Assembly: GCA_963744935.1 (NCBI GenBank)
Contig: CAVUVM010000008.1
Location: forward strand, 124,001-188,000
DNA: 64,000 bases
Direction of reading: 5' to 3'
DNA from: Bog-473 sp963744935
GTDB taxonomy: Bacteria; Actinomycetota; Acidimicrobiia; Acidimicrobiales; RAAP-2
This document shows, piece after piece, positions 8,484 to 17,580 of this stretch. The notes under the pieces were generated by a model. The model ran no database searches and was not told the origin of the DNA. It saw only the letters and a program-made list of their open reading frames with translations. Numbering within the stretch: position 1 is the first letter of the stretch; each line of letters begins with the position of its first letter. Both the position numbers and the translations under genes were made by a program.

Positions 8484-10715
8484 GTGAGTGAGTCGGCGAT
8501 GGACGGCACGCCATCACCGGCCGCCGCCGCCGCCCTGAGCGCGGCGGACATGGCCCACCTGGTTGCTGACGCCGCGGACGAGCGTCAGCGATCCGAGGCC
8601 ACGCAGGAGGTCCTGCTGCCAGACGATCTGCTCCCGGGGGTCGGGGAAGAGGCGATGACGCTACGCGAGGGCTTGCGCAGCGCGGGCGCCAAGACCTTCG
8701 TCATCCTGGCGATCATCGTCACGCTCGACAACCTGCAGAGCCAAGGACTCGCCGTCCTGGCCCCCAATATCCAATCCTCCTACCACGTGAGCACCGGGGC
8801 CATCACTTTCGTGGCCGGCATCTCGGGCGGCTTCCTTGTCCTCGGCATCGTCCCGATGGGTTGGCTGGCTGACCGATTTCGGCGTGCGCCCATCATCGGG
8901 TGGGCGACATTCGTCTTCGGCCTGATGGTGTTCGCCACCGGGCTGGCAACCAACATCTTCTTGTTCTTCTTGGCCCGCTTCGGCGCGGGTATTTCCCAGT
9001 CCAGTAACAACAGTGTCAATGGTTCGCTGCTGGCTGACGCGTACCCGATCAGCATGCGAGGACGGATCTACGCGGCAATGGGCATCGGGATGGGCGCCGC
9101 GACCGCGCTGAGCCCCATCCTGGTCGGGCTCATCGCCACCGCGGTGGGAGGTCCCAACGGCTGGCGGTGGGCCTTTTACGCGCTCGCCATCCCCGTCTTC
9201 TTCGTGGCCTTCTTGGCCTTCCGCCTGCCCGAGCCCCCACGGGGACAGTTCGAGAAGAAGGACGTGTTGGGAGAAGTCGTGGGCGACCCCCGCCCGGCAG
9301 CGCCCTCCATGGAGGCGGCTTTCGAGCGGATCCTGCGCATCCGGACCATCAAGACATGTCTCATGGCGTTCTCCGCAATCGGGTTCGGCCTGTTCACCGT
9401 GCCCGTACTCGGCAATCTCTACCTCAAAGACCATTTCGGTCTCGATGCCTTCAAACGCGGGATCATCGGCACGATCGGCAGCGTCGGCGTGCTGGTTGCG
9501 CTTCCACTCGTCGGGCGCTACTACGACCGTCTCTATCGCAAAGATCCGTCAAAGGCGCTGACGCTCATCGGCATCGTCGTCCTTCCCGTCGCCGTCCTCA
9601 CGCCAATTCAGTACTTCATGCCCACCGCCGTCCTGTGGGCCGTGTTCAGCGTCCCAGTCGCGGTGCTCTTGCTGACCGCTTTCTCCATGGTCGCCCCGGT
9701 GCTCATTTCGGTGGCTCCGTACCGTTTGCGAGGAATGGTGGGGGCAGTGGGCGGCATCTACGTGTTCTTCGTCGGCGCCACGGGCGGCGCCATATTGGCA
9801 GCCCTCCTCGACAGTGTGATCGGTATCCGCCCCACCGTGCTCATCATCATGATCCCGTCCACGTTGATCGGAGGCTTCCTCATCATCCGTAGCGCACACT
9901 TCATCCGCAACGACCTCTCCCTGGTTGTCTTGGAATTGCAGGAAGAGCTTGCGGAGCATCGGCGACAAGAGGAAGATCCGGCCAACATCCCTGTCCTCCA
10001 GTTGAGTGGGGCCGACTTCAGCTACGGGCACGTTCAGGTCCTCTTTGGGCTCAGCTTCGAGGTACAACGTGGTGAAGTGCTGGCACTGCTCGGCACGAAC
10101 GGGGCCGGAAAATCAACCGCACTGCGCGTCGCCGCGGGCCTCGAGACTCCCTCACGCGGCGTGGTCAGGCTGAACGGGCGGGACATCACCTACACCACTC
10201 CAGAGCAGCGGAACCGGCTCGGCATCCATCTTCTGCAAGGCGGCAAGGGTGTCTTTGCGCAGATGACCATTGCGGAGAATCTCGAAATGGGCGGGTTCGT
10301 GTACCGGTCGAATCGGGCCGACCTCCGTCGACGCATCGACCGAGTTCTCGATTTGTTCCCGGTGTTGAGGGAACGCCAAGCGCAGCGTGCCAGCTCCCTC
10401 TCTGGCGGAGAGCAGCAGATGCTCGCTCTGGCGATCGTGCTGCTGCACGAACCAGAAATCCTCATGATCGACGAGCTGTCGCTCGGACTTGCACCCGTCG
10501 TAGTCCAGAGCCTGCTCGAGGTCGTCGAGAGCTTGAAGGCGGACGGGGTGACGCTGATCATCGTCGAACAATCCCTCAACGTCGCCGCAGCGATCGCCGA
10601 GAGGGCAGTGTTCCTCGAGAAGGGTCGCGTCCGCTTCTCCGGACCGGTGCGAGATCTCATGGAACGAGACGACCTGGCTCGTGCTGTGTTCCTCGGTGGG
10701 CAGGGATCCGGTTGA
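8484..10715 (+). CDS. MFS permease fused to LivF-like ABC ATPase
   Basis: The 743-residue protein combines two transporter types. Residues about 65-475 form a 12-helix major facilitator domain, with the GWLADRFRR loop between helices 2 and 3. A short linker is followed by a complete LivF-type ATPase at about 495-735: Walker A GTNGAGKST (537-545), signature LSGGE (639-643) and Walker B with Asp663-Glu664. Separate MFS and ABC proteins are the norm, so this is a true fusion with no stop between the parts. The GTG start is 78 bases after the binding protein, and the stop overlaps the next start (TGATG). The ATPase may pair with the LivG domain of the next gene; the role of the MFS half is open. 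Confidence 0.88.
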   Translation: MSESAMDGTPSPAAAAALSAADMAHLVADAADERQRSEATQEVLLPDDLLPGVGEEAMTLREGLRSAGAKTFVILAIIVTLDNLQSQGLAVLAPNIQSSYHVSTGAITFVAGISGGFLVLGIVPMGWLADRFRRAPIIGWATFVFGLMVFATGLATNIFLFFLARFGAGISQSSNNSVNGSLLADAYPISMRGRIYAAMGIGMGAATALSPILVGLIATAVGGPNGWRWAFYALAIPVFFVAFLAFRLPEPPRGQFEKKDVLGEVVGDPRPAAPSMEAAFERILRIRTIKTCLMAFSAIGFGLFTVPVLGNLYLKDHFGLDAFKRGIIGTIGSVGVLVALPLVGRYYDRLYRKDPSKALTLIGIVVLPVAVLTPIQYFMPTAVLWAVFSVPVAVLLLTAFSMVAPVLISVAPYRLRGMVGAVGGIYVFFVGATGGAILAALLDSVIGIRPTVLIIMIPSTLIGGFLIIRSAHFIRNDLSLVVLELQEELAEHRRQEEDPANIPVLQLSGADFSYGHVQVLFGLSFEVQRGEVLALLGTNGAGKSTALRVAAGLETPSRGVVRLNGRDITYTTPEQRNRLGIHLLQGGKGVFAQMTIAENLEMGGFVYRSNRADLRRRIDRVLDLFPVLRERQAQRASSLSGGEQQMLALAIVLLHEPEILMIDELSLGLAPVVVQSLLEVVESLKADGVTLIIVEQSLNVAAAIAERAVFLEKGRVRFSGPVRDLMERDDLARAVFLGGQGSG

Positions 10716-13558
10716 TGATGCTCGCTGTCTCGTGGCTCAACAGCCAGATCGTCTTCGACGGCATCGTCCAGGGCCTGGCCATCTCAGTGATCGCCGTGGG
10801 CGTCGTGCTGGTTTACCGGGCTACCCGGATCATCAACTTCGCCGTAGGCGACATGGGCGTGGTCGGCGCCGCCCTCCTGGCCCTACTCACGGTGCAGTAC
10901 CACGTTCCTTTTTGGGTGGCCCTCGGCATCGCACTGGTGACCGGCCTCGCCTTCGGCGCGCTCGTCGACGCCACAGTCATCCGACGCCTGCGGAAGTCAC
11001 CGCGGGTAGTCGTGCTCGTCGCCACCATCGGTGTGGCGCAGATCGCGGAAGTGATCGCCATAAAGATCCCCGCACCGAGCGACCCCAGCCTGCACTACCC
11101 CAGCGCGATCGGCGGGATGTGGACGGTGGCCGGCGTGCAGGTCCGGGGTTCTGACCTCTCCATCTTGATCATCGTTCCGATCACCCTGGTTGCCCTTATC
11201 TGGTTCTTGGACCGGACGACTCTCGGCAAGACCGTCAAGGCCTGTGCCAGCAACCCCTCGCTCGCCCGTCTCTCGGGCATCAGTCCGAAGGTGATCTCGA
11301 CCATGGTCTGGGCCCTCGCCGCCGGCCTCTCGACGCTTTCGATCGTCCTCATCGCGGGCCAGACGGGCTCCGCCGGGGACGTGACGACCCTTGGGTCACA
11401 GACGTTGTCACTGGCCCTGGTCGCGGCGGTAATCGGCGGCATGGTGTCGTTTCCGCGCGCGATCATCGCCAGTCTCGGGATCGGGCTCGCGGAGAGCATC
11501 CTGAACTTCAACTTCATCGCCGAGCCGGGCTTGATCAACCTGCTTATTCTGATCACGGTACTGGTCGCGGTGTTGTTCAATCGAGAACGGGGCGACGAGA
11601 CCGAGGTCTTCGCGTTCACGCCACAGGCTCGCCCGATTCCCGTCCGCCTGCAGTCCTACCGCTGGGCCCGCAACGTGAACAAGAGCGGGATACTCCTCTT
11701 GGCGGTGATCGGCATCGTCCTCCCACTTGTCTTCACGGAGCCGTCCACGCAGCAGATCTTCACCGAGGTGCTCGCGTTCGCGATCTGCGCGACGTCGCTG
11801 ACAGTTCTGACCGGGTGGCTGGGTCAGCTCTCCCTCGGTCAGATGGCCTTTGCGGGTCTGGGTGCCCTGTTCGCAGCCCGACTCGTCGAAGCAGGCGTGC
11901 CCTTCTGGCTGGCCATTGCCGCAACCACGATCGCGTCCGCCATGATCGCCACGATCCTTGGCCTCGGCTCGCTGCGGGTCCGAGGGCTCTACCTGGCCGT
12001 CGTCACGTTCACGTTTGCGCTCGCCGCCCAACAATACTTTTTCAGCCTGCCCGTTCTCAGCGGACAGTCGTCGGATGGTTCGGACCTCCCATTCGTCCCC
12101 GGCAAGCTCTTCTCACTGTCGTTCCCCGGGCAGCGCACGTACTACTACGTCGTGCTCGTGATCCTGGGCGTCGTCCTGCTCGTGACAAGCCGCTTTCGAG
12201 ACAGCGGCGTGGGGCGTTCGATCATGGCGGTCCGAGACAACGAGACGGCAGCCGCCGCCTACACGGTGCGGCCAGCCTGGGAGAAGATCCGTGCCTTCTC
12301 CATTGCGGGTGCACTCGCCGGGCTGGGCGGTGCCCTTCTGAGCGGCGCCTATTCCAATGTCGCTTTCTCCGGACCCGGCAGCCCGTTCATCGTGGACGGC
12401 TCGTTGAGCCTGGTAGCCATGGTCGTCATCGGTGGCATGGGCTCGGTCACCGCCGCAGTCATCGGGGCGGTCTGGGTCATCGGCATCCCGGCGCTCGCGC
12501 CCAACAACGCCGTGCTGGGGCTCCTCGCTTCGAGCGTGGGGCTGTTGGCCATCCTGCTGTACTTCCCGCGCGGTTTGAATCAGATCAGCTACGACGTGAG
12601 GGACGCATTCTTGGCCTGGGCGGATCGCCGTTTTGGCAAGGAGACGGCCACAGTGGCGAAACGCCAACCGGCCGCCGCACCGCGACTGACTCCGGAACGG
12701 CGGGACGTGGCGATGCCTTCGCTCATCGTGTCCGACATGCGTGTGGCCTTTGGTGGCATCACGGCGGTGGACGACGTCAGCCTGGCCGTGGACAGCGCGC
12801 AGATCGTCGGATTGATAGGCAGCAACGGGGCGGGCAAGTCGACCCTGATGAACGCGATCGGTGGCTTCGTCCCCGCCTCGGGCTCCGTGCGCCTCGGCGA
12901 CCAGGAGATCGGAAGGAGACAACCCTCTGCCCGCGCCGCGCTGGGACTCGGTCGGACCTTCCAGTCGGCCACTCTCTTCCCAGAGCTGACCGTCACCGAG
13001 ACGCTACTCGTGGCACACGAGGCCAGGGGAAGGACAGGGGTGCTCTCGACGGCGCTCGCGCTGCCACGCGCTCGGCGCCGGACAAGGCGCGACCGCTCCG
13101 ACGTCGCCGATCTGGTCGAACTGCTGGGTCTGGCGCACTGGCAGGACCACCACATCGGTGACCTGTCGACTGGTACTCGTCGGGTGGTGGAGCTGGCCGG
13201 CCTTCTCGCGCTCGATGCGAAGGTGCTATGCCTCGACGAGCCCACTGCAGGCCTCGCGCAGCGTGAGACGGAGGCCTTTGGTCCTCTCATCGTCACGGTG
13301 CAGGGAGAGCTCAATGCCTCAGTGTTGTTGATTGAGCACGACATGCCACTCATCATGGGCATCAGCAACCACGTGTACTGCCTCGAAGCGGGGTCCGTCA
13401 TTGCCGAGGGTACGCCTGAGGAGGTCCGCGACAACCCCCGGGTCATCGCCAGCTACCTCGGGACCGACGAACGGGTCATCGAGCGCAGTGGCACCAGGCG
13501 AGATGACCCACGTCCACTCGATGACCCCGGGATGACCATTCCGCCTGTGGTGGTGTAG
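10715..13558 (+). CDS. LivH-LivM-LivG fused ABC permease/ATPase
   Basis: This protein of about 947 residues joins three normally separate subunits. Residues about 1-290 are a LivH permease (VYRATRIINFAVGDMG block). Residues about 315-625 are a LivM permease (LGQLSLGQMAFAGLGA block). Residues about 670-915 are a LivG ATPase with Walker A GSNGAGKST (702-710), an altered signature LSTG (817-820) and Walker B Asp841-Glu842. Together with the ATPase of the upstream MFS fusion it supplies the two permeases and two nucleotide-binding domains of a full Liv transporter. Two adjacent ATGs (10715, 10718) can start it; a TTG lies at 10712. Start and upstream stop overlap, so the genes are coupled. Confidence 0.9.
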   Translation: MMLAVSWLNSQIVFDGIVQGLAISVIAVGVVLVYRATRIINFAVGDMGVVGAALLALLTVQYHVPFWVALGIALVTGLAFGALVDATVIRRLRKSPRVVVLVATIGVAQIAEVIAIKIPAPSDPSLHYPSAIGGMWTVAGVQVRGSDLSILIIVPITLVALIWFLDRTTLGKTVKACASNPSLARLSGISPKVISTMVWALAAGLSTLSIVLIAGQTGSAGDVTTLGSQTLSLALVAAVIGGMVSFPRAIIASLGIGLAESILNFNFIAEPGLINLLILITVLVAVLFNRERGDETEVFAFTPQARPIPVRLQSYRWARNVNKSGILLLAVIGIVLPLVFTEPSTQQIFTEVLAFAICATSLTVLTGWLGQLSLGQMAFAGLGALFAARLVEAGVPFWLAIAATTIASAMIATILGLGSLRVRGLYLAVVTFTFALAAQQYFFSLPVLSGQSSDGSDLPFVPGKLFSLSFPGQRTYYYVVLVILGVVLLVTSRFRDSGVGRSIMAVRDNETAAAAYTVRPAWEKIRAFSIAGALAGLGGALLSGAYSNVAFSGPGSPFIVDGSLSLVAMVVIGGMGSVTAAVIGAVWVIGIPALAPNNAVLGLLASSVGLLAILLYFPRGLNQISYDVRDAFLAWADRRFGKETATVAKRQPAAAPRLTPERRDVAMPSLIVSDMRVAFGGITAVDDVSLAVDSAQIVGLIGSNGAGKSTLMNAIGGFVPASGSVRLGDQEIGRRQPSARAALGLGRTFQSATLFPELTVTETLLVAHEARGRTGVLSTALALPRARRRTRRDRSDVADLVELLGLAHWQDHHIGDLSTGTRRVVELAGLLALDAKVLCLDEPTAGLAQRETEAFGPLIVTVQGELNASVLLIEHDMPLIMGISNHVYCLEAGSVIAEGTPEEVRDNPRVIASYLGTDERVIERSGTRRDDPRPLDDPGMTIPPVVV

Positions 13559-13601
13559 CTGCCCGGCACCCGTTCCACCGCGTCCTGCTAGACAATCCCG
13601 C

Positions 13602-14915
13602 GTGCCCGTACCGGCCGGCCTCGAGGACCGCTGCTCCGCGCTCTTCCGCGCGCACGAGGTGCAAGCCTTCGGCGGGACCTTCCACGTGCCCGACAGTGAC
13701 CGCTACCCCGCGCTCTTCGCATGGGACAGCGGGTATCACGCCCTGTCGCTCCTCCATCTTGAACCCGGCGCCGCGATCGAGGAGCTGACAACCCTCTACC
13801 GGGCCAATCACCTGCCGGACGGCCTGCTGTCGCATCAGCGCTACATCCCAGGGGCGGAGGAGCACCAGCAGGTCATCGAGGAACTCTTCGGTCCGATGTT
13901 CGACGGAGATCGCACGCCATTCGTCGATCCGCCCACGCCTGCGTACGCGGCGGCTCGCCTGTCGCTGGCCCTCGGAGCGACCGCTGACGGGTTGCTCGAC
14001 GAGGCCGTTTCTCACTTGCGCGCGCTGGCCCGCCGGCGGACGGTGGCCGGTCGGTCCCTGCCGGCGGTGCTGCACCCCTTCGAGACCGGGACCGAAGGGA
14101 GTGCCGTCATGCAAGGTTTGCTGCCCGGCGGACTGGGCGACTCGCTCGCTCGCTTCAAAGAGCTCACGATTTCGGCTCGGTCGGCCGGTATGGCACCCGA
14201 GGCAGCCCTGGCGGCGGGCCATGAGTTCGTGGTGTACGACCCCACCGTGTGCGGCTGGTACCTGTTGGCCCTCGAGGAGGTGGCCGCCGCCTGCCGGGCC
14301 CGAGGTCGTGACGCCGACGCGACGGAGGCCGAAGCCACCGCCGGACTGGTGGCCCGGGATCTGGACGCGCTGCTCTGGTGGGAAGAAGGACGCATCTTCG
14401 TCGCCTATGACCTCACCCGATCGCTGCAGCTCCAAGGCATTGGTGCCATGGGCCTGATCCCTTGCGCCAGCCGCGCCCTGGCGGAATCGGGCGTGTCCCA
14501 ACGGGTCGCCGAGCGCCACTTCCGTCCGGGCGGCCCCATGTGGGGTCCCTACGGCATCTCGGCCGGCGCCATTGGCCCTGGGAGCGAGATGAGCACCTTC
14601 GTCCAGTGGGACGGCAACGCGGCGTGGGGCGCCACGTTCTACTGGGCCTATCTGGTGGCCGCCCGGCTCGGCCGGTGGCCCGAGGCCCGCCGACTGCGTG
14701 ACCAACTCACGGCCCTGATCGACGCCCACGGCTTCCGGGAGTTCTACGACGCGCTCACCGGTCAACCCGGCGGCGCGGGAGCAGCGTCCGGCTTCACGTG
14801 GCCGGCCCTGGCCCTGGACATGACCGTCCCGCCGGACGAGAACACCTCACCAGCGCGTCACTTGGCCACCACCGGGGAGTCCGAAAACAACAGCTCGTTG
14901 TCTGCTGAGTCGTAG
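13602..14915 (+). CDS. GH63-like (alpha/alpha)6 glycoside hydrolase
   Basis: The 437-residue protein resembles MGH1/glucosylglycerate-hydrolase-like members of family GH63. It has a FAWDSGYHAL block near residue 45, repeated alternating helices with Trp/Asp pairs, and a QWDGNAAWGATFYWAYL block near residue 335, where these enzymes place their second catalytic segment. Known relatives release glucose or mannose from glyceric-acid glycosides. No signal peptide is present, so it should act on an imported solute. The start is a GTG 43 bases after the transporter gene, so co-transcription is plausible and the transporter might import the substrate. The 3' end overlaps the opposing gene by 58 bases. 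Confidence 0.7.
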   Translation: MPVPAGLEDRCSALFRAHEVQAFGGTFHVPDSDRYPALFAWDSGYHALSLLHLEPGAAIEELTTLYRANHLPDGLLSHQRYIPGAEEHQQVIEELFGPMFDGDRTPFVDPPTPAYAAARLSLALGATADGLLDEAVSHLRALARRRTVAGRSLPAVLHPFETGTEGSAVMQGLLPGGLGDSLARFKELTISARSAGMAPEAALAAGHEFVVYDPTVCGWYLLALEEVAAACRARGRDADATEAEATAGLVARDLDALLWWEEGRIFVAYDLTRSLQLQGIGAMGLIPCASRALAESGVSQRVAERHFRPGGPMWGPYGISAGAIGPGSEMSTFVQWDGNAAWGATFYWAYLVAARLGRWPEARRLRDQLTALIDAHGFREFYDALTGQPGGAGAASGFTWPALALDMTVPPDENTSPARHLATTGESENNSSLSAES

Positions 14916-16132
14916 GTGACCACGTACACCGGGCCGAGTGCGTAGGCCCGATCCGGGCCGAAGGAAACGGGTCCGCCCGCACCGGCGATGGCTGCGCCCC
15001 TCAGCTCGTAGCCGGCGTGGGCAAAGCTGGAGAACGTGAGATCCTTCCCTGCCGCCTTGGCGATGGTCGTAAACAGGGCGAGATTGACGCAGGCCGATTC
15101 CACCGCATAGAAGCTCTGGTCCGAACCAGTGAGCGGGTTCGTGGGCGGAGTCATCTGGTCGGACGGATAGGCCTTGCGCACGACCTGGGCGCACTGCTGG
15201 ACCGCGGGCGTATGCCAGATCTGGTAGTTCGAAGGAACCGGGCTCGTGGTCAGGACGTTCTTGAGATACTTCGGCGGGATGGAAGAGCCCAATACGGCGC
15301 CTTCGAGGCTGGGCTCACTGGTCGCGATCCACGGAGGGCTGTAGGTGCTCTGGTTGGCTTGCAGGGACTCCGGCCAGATCGTCGCGCCGGTGCCCACGGC
15401 GACCACCTCGTTGACCCCGGCCGACTGGAAAATCTGCGTGATGATGTCGGCCTGCTGATAGATCGCCGCCTCGTCGCCCGAGGGTGCACCGTCCACGGCG
15501 CTCTTCACCACGTGTACCCCCAGCGACTTCAACGCACCTTGGACGACCTGCAGCTCAGGACCGTCGGCCTCACCTCCGGCGAACACGCCCACCTTCTTGC
15601 CCTTGAAGACCCCTCGGTGCGCGAAGACGGACAGTTGGAGCGGGTCGTAGGCAGCCAGCGGCGGTTCCAGGGTGAAGTTGGGGGCGCCACCGGAAACGAC
15701 ATTCTGGAAGCTCCCCGCGATCGTCGGCAGATGATATTGCTGCAAGAAGCAATCAGGTTGCTGGGGGGCGAGCGCAACGAAGACACCGTCGTTCTCGGCA
15801 AGCTGAGTGCATGCCGTGTTCGCGGGCGCGGTTCCCACGGGGTTCACCGCCACCAAGTACGGCACCAGGTGGCGGCCGTTGATGCCGCCATGGGCGTTCA
15901 GATTCGAGATCAGCGCGTTGTAGGCGTCGGGATAGCTCCCTTGGTTCAGCGTGATGCCGAACTGACGGACCGCTGCCAGGTCGACGTACGGGATGCCGAC
16001 CCGGATGGTCGTCGCAGTCACACCCTGGTTCGGAGGGGTCGAACCACCCGACGCAGAGCCTGCACCGCCGACCACGGCGACGGCGCACACGATCAGGGAG
16101 AGGGAGGTGAGGAAAACGACGCTCTTTCGCAT
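14858..16132 (-). CDS. ABC-type substrate-binding protein, Liv family (copy 2)
   Basis: This 424-residue secreted binding protein is clearly paralogous to the one at 7029. The shared blocks include GIPYVDLAA, LNAHGGINGRH, FKGKKVGVF and a C-terminal FGPDRAYALGPVYVVTYD. A Sec signal occupies about the first 30 residues (MRKSVVFLTSLSLIV); a Cys at position 16 lacks a good lipobox, so a lipoprotein is unlikely. It lies convergent to the GH63-like gene with a 58-base overlap at the 3' ends and has no permease gene of its own nearby. It may therefore be an alternative receptor for the fused transporter. Confidence 0.87.
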   Translation of the reverse strand: MRKSVVFLTSLSLIVCAVAVVGGAGSASGGSTPPNQGVTATTIRVGIPYVDLAAVRQFGITLNQGSYPDAYNALISNLNAHGGINGRHLVPYLVAVNPVGTAPANTACTQLAENDGVFVALAPQQPDCFLQQYHLPTIAGSFQNVVSGGAPNFTLEPPLAAYDPLQLSVFAHRGVFKGKKVGVFAGGEADGPELQVVQGALKSLGVHVVKSAVDGAPSGDEAAIYQQADIITQIFQSAGVNEVVAVGTGATIWPESLQANQSTYSPPWIATSEPSLEGAVLGSSIPPKYLKNVLTTSPVPSNYQIWHTPAVQQCAQVVRKAYPSDQMTPPTNPLTGSDQSFYAVESACVNLALFTTIAKAAGKDLTFSSFAHAGYELRGAAIAGAGGPVSFGPDRAYALGPVYVVTYDSADNELLFSDSPVVAK

Positions 16133-16385
16133 TGTGGAACTCTACGGAACTGGCGCACCACAACGGCGGCACGTGAGTCACACCACACAATTTCAAGCCT
16201 GGACCAACTACCGAGCAGGCCACTGACCGCCTCCTGAACTCACAGGTGGCCGGAGGCACCAAGGACCCAGTTCCCAAGGCCAGCGTCGGTGAGATGTCGG
16301 TGTCGGCAGGCTCCTCCCGCCGGTTCTCACACAGGTCCATCACGTCCAAGGGTGAGCATCACGCGGCCGCTCGAGATCGTGTCCG

Positions 16386-17450
16386 TCACGGTTCCGTGGC
16401 TTCTTGAAGACGGGCAAGGCCGGGCTGCTGGCCGACGGTGGCCAGTCGTCGCAATGCAGCTGGGCTGTGGTTGAGCTCCCCGTTGAGAAAGTCAAGCACG
16501 GCGTGCACGTCGATGTTCGCCCATTTCGGGGGCTTCTGACTCGATAGTTCGAGTTGTTGGAACGAGACGTGAGGTGCTCCAATCAGGCTGACGAAGAACT
16601 TTGGAGGCTTGGCATCCTCGTAGATCTTCTTCCCGGCGGAGTACGGGATCGTCTTGTCCGCCGTGCCGTGGAGCACAAGGATTGGCGTTGTTCGGCCCTC
16701 GAAGAACTCCCCGTGGCCGAACTTCGTTTCCGTACCGTCGATGATGACGCCGGCATCGACCCTGGGATCGCGGCAACACGTGTTCTCGGTCCAGGCGAGC
16801 ACGGTCATTGCTCCGAGGGAGTGGCCCACGCCCGCAATTCTCTTGGGATCGATCATGCCTGAGAGCAGGTTTCCGGGCTCCTGGGAGAGGGTGAGGACCT
16901 GAGTGAGGACGTATGACATGTCGCCCGGCTGGTTGGCCAGGTCCTTGGCCGTGTCGCCGCCGGGTGCGGCAATGTTGGACAGTGGAAAGGTCGGCGCGAC
17001 CACGACGTAGCCCTGTTCGACCCACTGTTCGAGCAGTGGGTCGTAAATGAAGCCCTCGGAATCGAGTCCGTGAGCGAAGACGATGAGCGGGAAGGGTTTG
17101 CCGGTGATCGCGGGTGGTGCGCTGGCGACGGGGTTCTCCGTGGGTGCGACCGTGGACGGATAGAGGACCCAGGTGGTCAGTTTCCGATAGGGAAGCTCTG
17201 GTGCGCTGCCATTGGCCGGGGTCTTCCTGCCGTTGTCCACGAGGTTCAGGGTCTCTTGGCCGACGCCGTATTGCGCGGGCGAAGTTCCCGCAGCGGTGGT
17301 GGACGTCCACGCCGTCGCTTGCGCGCCCGAGCGCGTCACGACGCAGGTCGCAATGGCGAGAAGCAGTGCTCCCATCACAATGAGGAACATCCGACGTGGC
17401 CCGATCGACCATGGCCTCTGTCCTATCACCCGCCCTTTTCGTCGCCCCAT
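16386..17450 (-). CDS. Secreted or anchored alpha/beta hydrolase (dienelactone hydrolase-like)
   Basis: This 354-residue protein has an N-terminal hydrophobic helix (residues about 20-40, FLIVMGALLLAIATCVV), which is a signal or membrane anchor. A serine hydrolase domain follows: oxyanion segment FAHGLDS, nucleophile elbow GHSLGA, acid in HGTADKT, and histidine in APHVSF. The pattern matches chlorophyllase/PAF-acetylhydrolase/cutinase-like esterases. The ATG at 17450 has GAGG about 7 bases upstream; upstream in-frame codons would run into the divergent GH1 promoter region. It is divergent from the GH1 gene, with 130 bases between starts. The extracytoplasmic substrate is unknown. Confidence 0.82.
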   Translation of the reverse strand: MGRRKGRVIGQRPWSIGPRRMFLIVMGALLLAIATCVVTRSGAQATAWTSTTAAGTSPAQYGVGQETLNLVDNGRKTPANGSAPELPYRKLTTWVLYPSTVAPTENPVASAPPAITGKPFPLIVFAHGLDSEGFIYDPLLEQWVEQGYVVVAPTFPLSNIAAPGGDTAKDLANQPGDMSYVLTQVLTLSQEPGNLLSGMIDPKRIAGVGHSLGAMTVLAWTENTCCRDPRVDAGVIIDGTETKFGHGEFFEGRTTPILVLHGTADKTIPYSAGKKIYEDAKPPKFFVSLIGAPHVSFQQLELSSQKPPKWANIDVHAVLDFLNGELNHSPAALRRLATVGQQPGLARLQEATEP

Positions 17451-17580
17451 GGCGAACCTCAAGCTAGCCCGTGCATTCGAACTCTCCGTGCGCGCGAAGA
17501 GCGCATTAACCCCGAGCAATCAGCCCATCGAAGAGACCAGGACCACCCGATGCACCGAGTACTCGATACAGTCGTCGCCC

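Noticed and set aside
9549..10067. Minus-strand gene inside the MFS-ABC fusion
   Set aside because: It is an antisense shadow, highly charged and repetitive, without a ribosome site.
8484..10715. Two separate genes misread as an MFS-ABC fusion
   Set aside because: The frame is continuous with no stop or internal ribosome site at the linker, and both domains are complete.
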